Below, piece after piece: positions 25,778 to 34,597 of a stretch of DNA of 64,000 bases (positions are counted from its first letter, which is position 1; each line of letters begins with the position of its first letter). Source of the stretch: Desulfatibacillum alkenivorans DSM 16219 (GTDB lineage Bacteria > Desulfobacterota > Desulfobacteria > Desulfobacterales > Desulfatibacillaceae). The position numbers and the translations under genes are program-made. The notes below the pieces were generated by a model. The model was not told the origin of the DNA and ran no database searches. It saw only the letters and a program-made list of their open reading frames with translations. The stretch is taken from assembly GCF_900142135.1 (NCBI RefSeq), contig NZ_FQZU01000003.1, forward strand, positions 186,001 to 250,000, in the 5' to 3' direction.

Positions 25778-27703
25778 TTACTCGCCATGCTCCCTGACCC
25801 ACGCCAATACGTCCGCATAGGGATAATCCTCCAAAGCGCCAAATCCTGCAAGTCCTTTGGCTTTTGCGGCGGTTAAGAATGGAGACGGCAGCCCGCATAA
25901 GAATCGGGCGGTTTTAATGGCTGTGGCTTTCCCCTGCAGGGCCTGGGAAAAGGCGGCCGTAAGATCATTGTAATTGAACCCGGAGAGCGGGGCGAGTTTT
26001 TTATACGACTTCAGCTTGGCGGGCCCTGTTTCGCAAACCGTGCAATGGCCGCACTGGGGGGCGCCTTGATCTCCAAAATGCCCGGAAAGGCTTTGGGGAA
26101 GGCACTGCCGCTCCTGAAAAAAATCTACCAAAGCGTGCACCCTGGCGACTTCGGCGTTCTCCTTTTTTTCAAACAGATTATGCAACTCTTGGCAAAGAGC
26201 GTCCTTGTCAAAGTCCCTCTTAATGATCCGATAGACGTCCACCGCCCTGGAACTCCTGAGTTCCATCCATCCCTTGCTTTCAAAGTATTCCAACGCGACC
26301 AGAATGCGCTCACGGGGGGACTGGGTTTGCTCCATGATGGCATCCATGTTGGGGCGCCACCATACTTTCGCGGCCTGGGAATTGGCGACTATGCTTTCCA
26401 CAAACTCCCTTCGTTCGCCCTGAAACTTGTCCGGCAGGTCTTTGGGGTTCTCCAGGGGCTTGAAGCTGATTTCGTCAAAGTAGGTTTTTATGGGTTCAAT
26501 AATCCCCATCATCTCCAGATAAACCAGAAGGGTTTTTAGGGGCAGAGCGCGGATATCCGTTTTACTGGATAACGCAAACAGCCGCACCTCCCATTCATTG
26601 CTTTGGCTGTTATGGATTTGATCCACCACCGCTGCAACGCCTTCCTTTTCCGGGGTGTCGCCGTACACATAGTTTTCCAGGATGTTCACCCCGTCCAGGT
26701 TGGGCAACGCCTGGCACAAGGCAGGCTTGCCGTCCCTGCCCGCCCGGCCGATTTCCTGGCTGTACCCTTCCAGCGACTTTGGCAGGTCGTAATGGATCAC
26801 ACGGCGGATGTCCGCTTTGTCAATGCCCATGCCAAAGGCGATGGTGGCCGCTACCACATGGACCCTGCCTTCCATGAATTCATTTTGAACGGCCTCGCGA
26901 TCCTCATTGCGCATGCCTGCATGGTAGGCTTTGGCTGCAAATCCTTGCTTTTCCAAAAAAATAGCAACCTGCTCGGCGGTTTTTTGCCTGGTGACGTACA
27001 CTATGGTGGGGGCCTGGGGCTTGTTGGCTATAATATCCTTTAAAGCCTGATCCTTTTGGGAATCAGGCATGGGCGCCACCCGTAAATAAAGATTCTCCCG
27101 ATAAAATCCGGTATTGACAAAGTTTTCAGGCGGTATGCCGAATTTCTCCCCCATGTCCTTTTGCACTTCGGGGACGGCGGTGGCCGTGAGCAAAAGGACC
27201 TGGGGCGCGTTGAACTCACTGGCGTAGGCGGGGATTTTCAAATACTCCGGCCGGAAATTATGCCCCCATTCGGAAATGCAGTGGGCTTCGTCCACAACCA
27301 ACAATGACAGCTTCCATTTTTTAAGATGAATGCGGAATCTCTCGTTCCGAAAACGCTCCACGGAGATCATGAGAATCTTCAGCTTGCCGGATTTGGCGTC
27401 ATCCAGCACCCGGCTGTATTCCTCCCGGGAAAGGGACGAGTCCAGCCTGGCTGCAGGAATGCCTTTTTCCAGGCAAAAGTCCAACTGATCCTTCATAAGG
27501 GAAAGGAGAGGGGAGATGACCAAAGTGAGGCCGGGCAGCGCCAGGGCGGGAAGTTGGTAGCACAAGGATTTGCCTGCGCCGGTCGGAAACAATGCGCACG
27601 CGGACTTTCCTGCAAGAATAAGGTCAACGACCTCTTTTTGGCCTTCCAAAAAAGTTTCAAAGCCGAACCGAGCTAATAGGGCGTTGGGATTATCCTGTTC
27701 CAT
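25778..27703 (-). CDS. recQ: RecQ-family ATP-dependent DNA helicase
   Basis: 641 residues. Motif I is PTGAGKS (40-46), motif II DEAH (about 138-141) in VVDEAHCISEWGHNFRPEY, motif III LLTATA, motif VI QEIGRAGRDG. Behind the helicase core lies a winged/zinc-binding RQC-like region with clustered Cys (QCGHCTVCE) near residue 560. There is no HRDC domain; the C-terminal 60 residues are a short unknown tail. It unwinds DNA 3' to 5' in recombination and repair. AGGAGG precedes the ATG. The stop sits beside the decayed SDR. Confidence 0.93.
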   Translation of the reverse strand: MEQDNPNALLARFGFETFLEGQKEVVDLILAGKSACALFPTGAGKSLCYQLPALALPGLTLVISPLLSLMKDQLDFCLEKGIPAARLDSSLSREEYSRVLDDAKSGKLKILMISVERFRNERFRIHLKKWKLSLLVVDEAHCISEWGHNFRPEYLKIPAYASEFNAPQVLLLTATAVPEVQKDMGEKFGIPPENFVNTGFYRENLYLRVAPMPDSQKDQALKDIIANKPQAPTIVYVTRQKTAEQVAIFLEKQGFAAKAYHAGMRNEDREAVQNEFMEGRVHVVAATIAFGMGIDKADIRRVIHYDLPKSLEGYSQEIGRAGRDGKPALCQALPNLDGVNILENYVYGDTPEKEGVAAVVDQIHNSQSNEWEVRLFALSSKTDIRALPLKTLLVYLEMMGIIEPIKTYFDEISFKPLENPKDLPDKFQGERREFVESIVANSQAAKVWWRPNMDAIMEQTQSPRERILVALEYFESKGWMELRSSRAVDVYRIIKRDFDKDALCQELHNLFEKKENAEVARVHALVDFFQERQCLPQSLSGHFGDQGAPQCGHCTVCETGPAKLKSYKKLAPLSGFNYNDLTAAFSQALQGKATAIKTARFLCGLPSPFLTAAKAKGLAGFGALEDYPYADVLAWVREHGE

Positions 27704-27761
27704 GCCATCGGCCTCCTTGCCTGAGTCGTCTCCTTACCATACCCGAGTCAGGGGAAAAAGA

Positions 27762-27792
27762 AAACCCTTCCCCAAAAAACAGGGAAGGGTTT
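27762..27792 (-). terminator. Terminator of the methylmalonyl/succinyl-CoA operon
   Basis: AAACCCTTCCC (27762-27772) pairs with GGGAAGGGTTT (27782-27792) with a nine-base loop. On the leftward strand the stem is followed by TCTTTTTCC, so it suits the end of the sucD operon; weaker T-rich sequence on the other side may allow both directions. Confidence 0.8.
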
Positions 27793-27839
27793 CCTTTTAA
27801 CCATAAATTTAAGCCGTTAAGCAATTTCCATAGAAATTT

Positions 27840-28709
27840 TTAGAAAACCTCTTTGCACAGCTCGCCCAGCGTTCCCAGGTTTTCGCAAACATGGATGCCG
27901 GCGTCTTTCATGGCTTCGATTTTAGCCTGAGCGGTTCCGGAAGACCCGCTGATGATGGCGCCTGCGTGCCCCATACGGCGGCCGGGAGGCGCGGTGAGGC
28001 CGGCGATGAAGCCCACAACCGGAATCTTCAGGTTGGCTTTGATGAATTCGGCCGCTTCTTCTTCCGCGCTGCCGCCGATCTCGCCCACCATGACAATGCC
28101 CTTGGTTTCCGGGTCTGCTTCAAAAGCGGACAGAACGTCTATGAAGTTGGTGCCGTTGACCGGGTCGCCGCCGATGCCGATGCACGTGGTCTGGCCCATG
28201 CCCTGCTGGGTGAGCTGATGCACCACCTCATAGGTCAGGGTGCCGGAGCGGGAAACCACGCCGATAGGTCCGCCGGGCTTGTGGATTTTGCCCGGCATGA
28301 TGCCCAGCTTGCACTCGCCGGGAGTGATGACGCCGGGGCAGTTGGGGCCGATCAGGCGGGTTTTGCTCTTGGCCAGATGATTTTTCACCTTCATCATGTC
28401 CAAAACCGGGATGCCTTCCGTGATGGCGACCACCAGGTCCACTTCCGCGTCAATGGCTTCCAGGATGGCGTCAGCCGCAAACGGAGGCGGCACGAAAATC
28501 ATGGAGCAATTGGCGCCTGCGCCCTCCACAGCCTCGTAGACCGAGTTGAAGACCGGCACGTCGTCCATTTTCTGGCCGCCCTTGCCGGGAGTCACGCCGG
28601 CCACGATATTAGTTCCGTATTCAATGCACTGGCGGGTATGGAATTGGCCTTCCTTACCCGTAATGCCCTGCACCACAACTTTGGTGTCCTTGTTGACAAA
28701 TATACTCAT
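27840..28709 (-). CDS. sucD: Succinyl-CoA synthetase alpha subunit
   Basis: 289 residues, full length. It has the CoA-binding N-terminal domain ([16 protein letters not shown]), the loop [14 protein letters not shown], and the phospho-histidine segment [17 protein letters not shown]. With SucC it converts succinyl-CoA, ADP (or GDP) and phosphate to succinate and a nucleotide triphosphate. It is 26 bases after sucC and is the last gene of the leftward mce-to-sucD operon. GGAGGAGG precedes the ATG. Confidence 0.97.
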   Translation of the reverse strand: MSIFVNKDTKVVVQGITGKEGQFHTRQCIEYGTNIVAGVTPGKGGQKMDDVPVFNSVYEAVEGAGANCSMIFVPPPFAADAILEAIDAEVDLVVAITEGIPVLDMMKVKNHLAKSKTRLIGPNCPGVITPGECKLGIMPGKIHKPGGPIGVVSRSGTLTYEVVHQLTQQGMGQTTCIGIGGDPVNGTNFIDVLSAFEADPETKGIVMVGEIGGSAEEEAAEFIKANLKIPVVGFIAGLTAPPGRRMGHAGAIISGSSGTAQAKIEAMKDAGIHVCENLGTLGELCKEVF

Positions 28710-28735
28710 GGGGAATCCTCCTCCCTTGGCAATGT

Positions 28736-29896
28736 TTACTGAACGATCTGGGCGACCTTGGCCGCAGCGTCCTTAAGGTCCTTGGCGCCGGTGAGATTCA
28801 GGCCGCTCTCCGCAAGGATTCTGCGTCCCTCATCCACATTGGTGCCTTCCATGCGCACCACAACCGGCACGTTCAGGCCAACCTTTTTGGCCGCTTCCAC
28901 CACGCCGCTGGCCAAAACATCGCAACGGAGAATTCCGCCGAATATATTAATCAGGATGCCCTTGACATTCTTGTCGCTCAAAATGATGCGGAAGCCGTTT
29001 TCCACCTGCTCGGCGTTCGCGCCGCCGCCCACGTCCAAAAAGTTGGCGGGCTCGGCCCCGGCTTGCTTGATGATGTCCATGGTGGCCATGGCCAGGCCTG
29101 CGCCGTTGACCATGTTGCCCACGTTTCCTTCCATTTTGATGTAGTTGAGGTTGAACTTGGAGGCTTCCACTTCCAAAGGCTCTTCCTCGTCAAGGTCGCG
29201 GTATTCCTGAATGTCTTTGTGACGATACAAGGCGTTGTCGTCAAAATTGATCTTGGCGTCCAGGGCGATGATGCCGTCGTCGCCTGTCAGGACCAGGGGA
29301 TTGATTTCCAAAAGCGAGCAATCCTTGTCCATGAACATTTTGTACAGGCCCTGAACCATTTTGATAAAGGGCTTGATCGCCGCAGGAGGCAGGTTCAAAC
29401 GATAGGCGGCCTGCCTGCAGTGGTATCCCTGGACTCCCAACAGCGGATCCACGGGAACCTTTATGATTTTTTCCGGCGTGGAAGCCGCCACTTCCTCGAT
29501 GTCCATGCCGCCTGCTTCGCTGCACATGATGACGATCTTGGCGGTGGCCCGATCCACGATAATGGAAAAATACAGTTCCTTGGCAATGTCCAGGCCCTGC
29601 TCCACCAGCAGCTTTTGGACCTTTTGGCCCTCCGGTCCGGTCTGATGGGTGACCAGTTGCATGCCGAGAATTTCGCCGGCTATGGTTTTAACTTCTTCAA
29701 TATTTTGAGCTAACTTGACGCCGCCGCCTTTTCCGCGGCCGCCTGCATGAATCTGCGCTTTGACTACAACAGGAAAATCTCCCAGTTCCTTGGCCGCCTC
29801 TACCGCTTCATCCACGGAAAAGACAGGTTTGCCCTTGGGAACCGGCACGCCGTAATTAGCAAACAGTTCTTTTGCCTGGTACTCATGAATTTTCAT
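28736..29896 (-). CDS. sucC: Succinyl-CoA synthetase beta subunit
   Basis: 386 residues with the ATP-grasp fold: [20 protein letters not shown] start, [14 protein letters not shown] glycine-rich nucleotide loop, [21 protein letters not shown] metal-binding stretch, and the C-terminal CoA-ligase domain ([26 protein letters not shown]). Nucleotide preference cannot be told by eye. AAGGAG lies before the ATG, 15 bases after the biotin-protein stop. It takes succinyl-CoA made from methylmalonyl-CoA onward. Confidence 0.97.
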   Translation of the reverse strand: MKIHEYQAKELFANYGVPVPKGKPVFSVDEAVEAAKELGDFPVVVKAQIHAGGRGKGGGVKLAQNIEEVKTIAGEILGMQLVTHQTGPEGQKVQKLLVEQGLDIAKELYFSIIVDRATAKIVIMCSEAGGMDIEEVAASTPEKIIKVPVDPLLGVQGYHCRQAAYRLNLPPAAIKPFIKMVQGLYKMFMDKDCSLLEINPLVLTGDDGIIALDAKINFDDNALYRHKDIQEYRDLDEEEPLEVEASKFNLNYIKMEGNVGNMVNGAGLAMATMDIIKQAGAEPANFLDVGGGANAEQVENGFRIILSDKNVKGILINIFGGILRCDVLASGVVEAAKKVGLNVPVVVRMEGTNVDEGRRILAESGLNLTGAKDLKDAAAKVAQIVQ

Positions 29897-29911
29897 GCAA
29901 AAATCTCCTTA

Positions 29912-31882
29912 TTACCCGATGACGCAAAGAACTTCGCCCTTTTTCACATTGTCGCCCACGCCGAAATTGATGGCTTTGACAACGCCGGAAGCCGGGGCGG
30001 GAAGGGCGTTCTGCATTTTCATGGCCTCAAGGACCAGCACTGCCTCGCCTTCCTTAACCTCATCGCCTACGTTCTTTTCAATGGCCGTGACCATGCCGGG
30101 CATGGGGGCGGTGATAGGCGTTCCATCCACTGCAGGGGCAGCGGCGGCAGCGGGCTTGGCGGCTGCTTTCCTGGGAGCTGCAGCCGGTTTGGGGGCTGCG
30201 GCCGGAGCTGCGGCGGGAACCACGGAAGTAACCACGGGCGCGCCGCCCACTTCTTCCACGTCCACCTCAAAGTACTCGTCATCCACAAAGACGTTGAAGG
30301 TGCGGACGCCGGGGCCTTTTTCCGGAGCTTCCTTTTCCACCTTTTCAATCACCAGACCCTTGCGGGCTTTCTTGACCAGGTCCTCTTCGGCCAACGCCTG
30401 CTCCAGGGTGCGGGGCTTGACTTCATCCGGCACAGGCGCCTTGCCGTATTTCCATTCCAGGAACTTTTTGCCGGTGACAGGGTAAATGGCGTACAGCACC
30501 AGATCGTCAATATCCTTGGCCAGGTCGCCGATTTCCTTTTTGGCGTCTTCCATTTCAGGGGCCAAAACCTCGGCCGGACGGCAGGTGATGGGCTCTTCGC
30601 CGCGTTCGTAGCCCTTGAGGGCTTTTTTCTGCACTTCGGGATTGATGGGCACGGCGGTCTTGCCGTATAAGCCGTAGCACAGGCCCTTCACCTGGTCGGT
30701 GATCATCTTGTAGCGTTCTTCCGGAGTGTCATGCAGCACGTTCATGACGGTCTGCACGCCCACGATCTGGGAGGTCGGCGTGACCAGGGGGACTTGGCCC
30801 AGGTCTTTGCGGACCCTGGGAAGCTCGGCGTACACTTCGTCGATGCGGTCCAGAGCGTCCATGTCGCGGAGCTGGTTGACCAGGTTGGAAAGCATGCCGC
30901 CGGGTGTCTGATGCAGAAGCACGTTGATGTCGATGATGGACATCTTGGTGTCGTCCAGCAGATACTTGTACTTGGGCATGACTTCTTTTTCCAGCTTTTC
31001 GCTGATGGCGGCCAGGAGCTTGATGTCAAAGCCCGTGTCCCGGTTGGTTCCCAGAAGCGCCATGACCAGAGGCTCGATGGCGGGATGGGAGGTGCGGAAC
31101 GCGTAGGGACTCATGCACGTGTCAATGATGTCCACGCCGGCTTCGATGGCCTTCATGTGGGACATCTGGGCCATACCGGAAGTGAAATGGCTGTGCAGGT
31201 GGATGGGAGGCTTGACGTTTTCCTTCAGGGCCTTGACGATTTCGTAGGCGTCGTAAGGAGAAATCAGGCCGGCCATGTCCTTGACGCAGATGGTGTCCGC
31301 GCCCATGGCTTCCAGGTCCTTGGCTTTGTTGACGTAATAATCCAGGTTGTAGACCTCTCCGCCCAGGCGGGGTTCGGTCAGGGTGTAGCAAATGCAGCCC
31401 TGGAAATGCTTGCCGCATTTTTTGATGACGGGGACGACCGTCTCGAAGTTCCGGTAGTCGTTCAAAGCGTCAAAGGTGCGGAAGATGTCCATGCCGTTTT
31501 CCGCAGCGCGTTCCACAAAGGCTTCCGCCAGGTCGTCGGCGTAGTTTCTGTAGCCCACCAGGTTCTGGGCCCTGAGCAGCATGGAAAAGGGAGTCTTTTT
31601 CATGTACTTTTTCAGGGTGCGGATGCGTTCCCAGGGATCTTCGTTCAAAAAGCGGTGCATGGTGTCAAAGGTGGCGCCGCCCCAGGTTTCCGTGGCCCAG
31701 AAGCCCACTTCGTCCATCATTTCCGCAACGGGTATCATGTCTTCGGTGCGGCCGCGGGTTGCAAACAGGGACTGGTGGCCGTCCCGCAGGGTGAGGTCCT
31801 CGATTTTGACCGCGCTTCTTGCCTTTTTACGGTCGGGACCGTATTCAATATCAGTGGTCTTAACTTTGCCGTGCGTGCTCAT
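29912..31882 (-). CDS. 5S-type carboxyltransferase fused to biotin carrier domain
   Basis: 656 residues. The N-terminal two-thirds is the DRE-TIM 5S/OadA-type carboxyltransferase: IEDLTLRDGHQSLFATRGRT, TWGGATFDTMHRFLNEDPWE, the carbamylated-Lys loop TICVKDMAGL, the metal pair in HLHSHFTSG, and GGMLSNLVNQL. Then an Ala/Pro/Lys linker (about 555-585) and a biotinyl domain with EAMKM. It should move carboxyl from oxaloacetate or pyruvate pools to biotin, for use by the 12S-type partner encoded 270 bases upstream, that is methylmalonyl-CoA carboxyltransferase (transcarboxylase). Oxaloacetate decarboxylase alpha is the close alternative, but no membrane beta subunit is present. Confidence 0.88.
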   Translation of the reverse strand: MSTHGKVKTTDIEYGPDRKKARSAVKIEDLTLRDGHQSLFATRGRTEDMIPVAEMMDEVGFWATETWGGATFDTMHRFLNEDPWERIRTLKKYMKKTPFSMLLRAQNLVGYRNYADDLAEAFVERAAENGMDIFRTFDALNDYRNFETVVPVIKKCGKHFQGCICYTLTEPRLGGEVYNLDYYVNKAKDLEAMGADTICVKDMAGLISPYDAYEIVKALKENVKPPIHLHSHFTSGMAQMSHMKAIEAGVDIIDTCMSPYAFRTSHPAIEPLVMALLGTNRDTGFDIKLLAAISEKLEKEVMPKYKYLLDDTKMSIIDINVLLHQTPGGMLSNLVNQLRDMDALDRIDEVYAELPRVRKDLGQVPLVTPTSQIVGVQTVMNVLHDTPEERYKMITDQVKGLCYGLYGKTAVPINPEVQKKALKGYERGEEPITCRPAEVLAPEMEDAKKEIGDLAKDIDDLVLYAIYPVTGKKFLEWKYGKAPVPDEVKPRTLEQALAEEDLVKKARKGLVIEKVEKEAPEKGPGVRTFNVFVDDEYFEVDVEEVGGAPVVTSVVPAAAPAAAPKPAAAPRKAAAKPAAAAAPAVDGTPITAPMPGMVTAIEKNVGDEVKEGEAVLVLEAMKMQNALPAPASGVVKAINFGVGDNVKKGEVLCVIG

Positions 31883-31935
31883 GGTTTTGTCTCCTGCCCA
31901 AAAAAGTGTTTATGCCTTATATTGAAGCGTAAAAA

Positions 31936-32133
31936 TTACATTTTGGTTCTGCCGGCAAATGCCCTCATCTGCATCAAGGTCCGCATTTGCATGGAATCCT
32001 GCCTGCCGGCCATGCCCCAATAATTGACCCTTTCGGGCTTGGGCGCCTGGGCTGCTGCAGCCAGAGCTTCTTCCTCGGTTTTTAAGTACTGCATCACTCC
32101 GCCTATGGCGGCGGCGACTTTTTTCTTATCCAT
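31936..32133 (-). CDS. Small protein of the transcarboxylase operon
   Basis: A 65-residue protein with a strong AAGGAG before the ATG. It begins with a helical hydrophilic stretch (KKKVAAAIGGVMQYLKTEE), continues with an Ala-rich acidic region and ends Met/Arg-rich (MQMRTLMQMRAFAGRTKM). It lies between the 12S-like and 5S-like genes, 19 and 53 bases from them. Small subunits (epsilon/delta, gamma-like) occur in decarboxylase and acyl-CoA carboxylase complexes at this place; the N-terminus resembles the conserved KKVAAAIAAVxxYLxxEEE helix seen in such proteins of anaerobes. There is no membrane span, so it is not an OadG. Confidence 0.8.
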   Translation of the reverse strand: MDKKKVAAAIGGVMQYLKTEEEALAAAAQAPKPERVNYWGMAGRQDSMQMRTLMQMRAFAGRTKM

Positions 32134-32152
32134 GTCGGCTCCTTGTTATGCC

Positions 32153-33706
32153 CTAGACCGGAATGTTGCCGTGCTTCTTGGCAGGCTTGGTTTCCCGCTT
32201 GGTGACCATGACTTCCAAAGCCTGAATCAGGCGGGGCCTGGTTTCGCTGGGAACGATCACCGCGTCCACGAACCCGCGGGAAGCTGCCACATAAGGATTG
32301 GAGAAAAGGTCTTCGTACTCGGCGATTTTCTCGGCGCGTTTGGCGGCCGGGTCCTCCGCGCCCTTGATCTCACGGGCGTGGATGATGTTGGCCGCGCCTT
32401 CCGCGCCCATGACTGCGATTTCGGCGGAGGGCCAGGCAAAAGCCATGTCCGCGCCCAGGTGCTTGGAGCACATGGCCAGGTAAGATCCGCCGTAGTCCTT
32501 GCGGGTGACCAAAAGCAGCTTGGGAACCGTGGCTTCGGAGTAGCACCACAAGAGCTTGGCGCCATGGCGGATGATGCCCCCGTGCTCCTGGTTGCTGCCG
32601 GGCAGGTAGCCGGGAACGTCGGCGATGGTGAGCATGGGAATATTAAAAGCGTCGCAAAAGCGGATAAAACGGGTGGCTTTGTCGGACGCGTTGATGTCCA
32701 GGCAGCCAGCCATGAACTTGGGCTGGTTGGCGATAATCCCGATAACCCGGCCGTTCAGGCGGGCGAAGCAGATCACCATGTTCTGGGCGTAATACTTGTG
32801 GGGCTCAAAGAACTCGCCGTTATCCACAATGGCTTTAATGACGTTTTTTACGTCATAGGCGGCCTTGGGGCTGTCGGGAATGATCGAATCCAACTCCGGG
32901 GCGACGCGTCTGGGGTCGTCCGTAGGAGCGACGGCCGGAGGATCTTCCATGTTGTTGGAGGGAAGATAGCCAAGCAGCGCACGGATGTTATCAATGGCGT
33001 CCGCGTCGTCTTCGCAGGCGAAATGGGCCACGCCGCTCTTCTGGTTGTGCGCCATGGCGCCGCCCAGGTCCTCGAAGGAGATTTCCTCGCCCGTGACCGC
33101 CTTGATGACGTTGGGGCCGGTGATGAACATATAACTGGTCTTCTTGACCATGAAAATCCAGTCGGTCATGGCCGGGGAGTACACGGCGCCGCCGGCCGTG
33201 GGGCCCATGATGGCTGAAATCTGCGGAATGACGCCGCTGGCGTTGGAATTGCGGAAAAAGATCTCGCCGTACCCGGAAAGGGCGTCCACGCCTTCCTGGA
33301 TGCGGGCGCCGCCGGAGTCGTTCATGCCTACAATGGGAACGCCGGCTTTCATAGCAAGATCCATGACCTTGCAGATTTTCTTGGCGTGCATTTCACCCAG
33401 GCTGCCTGCACGGGCCGTAAAATCCTGGGCGTATGCGAAAATCGGCCTGCCTTCCACAAGGCCGTGGCCCGTTACGACGCCGTCGGCGGGAATTTCTTTG
33501 GTTTCCATGCCGAAATTGGTGCAGCGATGTTTGACGAACATGTCGATTTCCTGGAAGGTTCCCGGGTCAAAAAGACGCTCGATGCGCTCCCGGGCGCTCA
33601 GCTTGCCTTTCTCCTTATGCTTGGCGACGGCTTTCTCGCCTCCCATCTGAAGGATTTTCGCTTCCCGCTCCTTCAGTTCTTTGATTTTTTCCTCAACAAT
33701 ACCCAT
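32153..33706 (-). CDS. Methylmalonyl/propionyl-CoA carboxyltransferase (12S/MmdA-type)
   Basis: 517 residues from the ATG at 33706, nine bases after AAGGA; an in-frame TTG six codons earlier has no site. Diagnostic stretches: SARERIERLFDPGTFQEID, GVPIVGMNDSGGARIQEGV, MGPTAGGAVYSPAMTDWI in the first half and IADVPGYLPGSNQEHGGIIR, ATVPKLLLVTRKDYGGSYLA in the second, all typical of propionyl-CoA carboxylase beta, MmdA and transcarboxylase 12S. It carries out the acyl-CoA half-reaction with biotin. No biotin carboxylase is encoded in the operon, which with the 5S-biotin fusion points to transcarboxylation. Confidence 0.92.
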   Translation of the reverse strand: MGIVEEKIKELKEREAKILQMGGEKAVAKHKEKGKLSARERIERLFDPGTFQEIDMFVKHRCTNFGMETKEIPADGVVTGHGLVEGRPIFAYAQDFTARAGSLGEMHAKKICKVMDLAMKAGVPIVGMNDSGGARIQEGVDALSGYGEIFFRNSNASGVIPQISAIMGPTAGGAVYSPAMTDWIFMVKKTSYMFITGPNVIKAVTGEEISFEDLGGAMAHNQKSGVAHFACEDDADAIDNIRALLGYLPSNNMEDPPAVAPTDDPRRVAPELDSIIPDSPKAAYDVKNVIKAIVDNGEFFEPHKYYAQNMVICFARLNGRVIGIIANQPKFMAGCLDINASDKATRFIRFCDAFNIPMLTIADVPGYLPGSNQEHGGIIRHGAKLLWCYSEATVPKLLLVTRKDYGGSYLAMCSKHLGADMAFAWPSAEIAVMGAEGAANIIHAREIKGAEDPAAKRAEKIAEYEDLFSNPYVAASRGFVDAVIVPSETRPRLIQALEVMVTKRETKPAKKHGNIPV

Positions 33707-33802
33707 AGCGTCCGTTCCTTTCAAAATCCTGGCCTTGCTTTGACAGGCCGGTTAAATTTTCCGGTCTTGTCCCTTAACTAACGGGGCGTCCTGACATGGC
33801 GG

Positions 33803-34207
33803 CTAATCCCGCTGGCACAACTCCACTAAAACGCCGTTGGTGGATTTGGGATGCAAAAAGGCTATCATGGCGCCTCCAGCGCCCTTACGCGGCTTTTCAT
33901 CGATAAGTTTCACGCCCTTTTCCTTGAGCTCAGCCAATGCTTCTTCTATGTTCTCCACACGGAACGCTACATGCTGAAAGCCTTCTCCACGTTTTTCAAT
34001 GAACTTGGCCACAGGACCGTCTGGAGAGGTGGATTCCAAAAGCTCCACTTCCGACTCGCCCACAGGCAGAAAACCCGTGGTGACCTTTTGAGCCTCCACA
34101 GTCTCCTTGCCGTCAAAAGACAAGCCGAGAATGCTTTCCCAAACCTGCCTGGCGGCGTCCATGTCATTCACTGCAATCCCAAGATGATCGATCTTCAACA
34201 GCTTCAT
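33803..34207 (-). CDS. mce: Methylmalonyl-CoA epimerase
   Basis: 134 residues of the VOC fold: [19 protein letters not shown] (metal His8), a central [18 protein letters not shown] (metal His about 86), and a C-terminal [15 protein letters not shown] with the metal-ligand Glu. It interconverts R- and S-methylmalonyl-CoA so the product of the carboxyltransferase can enter methylmalonyl-CoA mutase. The mutase is not in this window. AAAGGAGC lies before the ATG. It leads the operon and is followed after 96 bases by the 12S-type gene. Confidence 0.94.
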   Translation of the reverse strand: MKLLKIDHLGIAVNDMDAARQVWESILGLSFDGKETVEAQKVTTGFLPVGESEVELLESTSPDGPVAKFIEKRGEGFQHVAFRVENIEEALAELKEKGVKLIDEKPRKGAGGAMIAFLHPKSTNGVLVELCQRD

Positions 34208-34597
34208 GGTTTGCTCCTTTTATTTACAATGAAAAGGTGTATCAATTAACCCAGTCGATGAAGTTTTGAGTTATTGAACGTCTGTCCAGTTATTGACGAG
34301 GCAGTCAACCTGCTTTCCCCTCCTATCCACTAAAATTTATCCTAAGCACATCCATGATGAGTGAAGCAAGTGTTTTTACCCGAGTCAAGGTAAAATTCAA
34401 AGGCTGGCGCCGTCTTTGGACTTTTCGGCCAATTGACCGGATTCATGAAAACCGGCGAAACTCCTGGCTTGATAGGATTGTTCGAGTGGTTTGTTTGTGC
34501 TTAGTTGGTGTAAGACCCAAACCGGCGAAATACAAAGGAAGAAGGAAAAATTCCATCAAATGATGGAGAAAGCCCCGGGGGGGCCGGTCAGAGCCGG
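34208..34597 (+). other. Intergenic region between mce and the ATPase-TPR gene
   Basis: 390 bases with no convincing gene. It should hold the leftward mce promoter: a TTGACT on the minus strand near 34306 is the best -35 candidate, without a clear -10. A 12-base direct repeat AAACCGGCGAAA occurs at 34449-34460 and 34519-34530. Short open frames here have no ribosome sites. Confidence 0.45.

Noticed and set aside
30731-33217. Two long rightward open frames of about 430 and 397 codons
   Set aside because: They are antisense to the well-supported 5S-biotin and 12S carboxyltransferase genes.
34449-34530. Direct repeat AAACCGGCGAAA seen twice
   Set aside because: Only two 12-base copies, no link to a gene or known element; could be chance.
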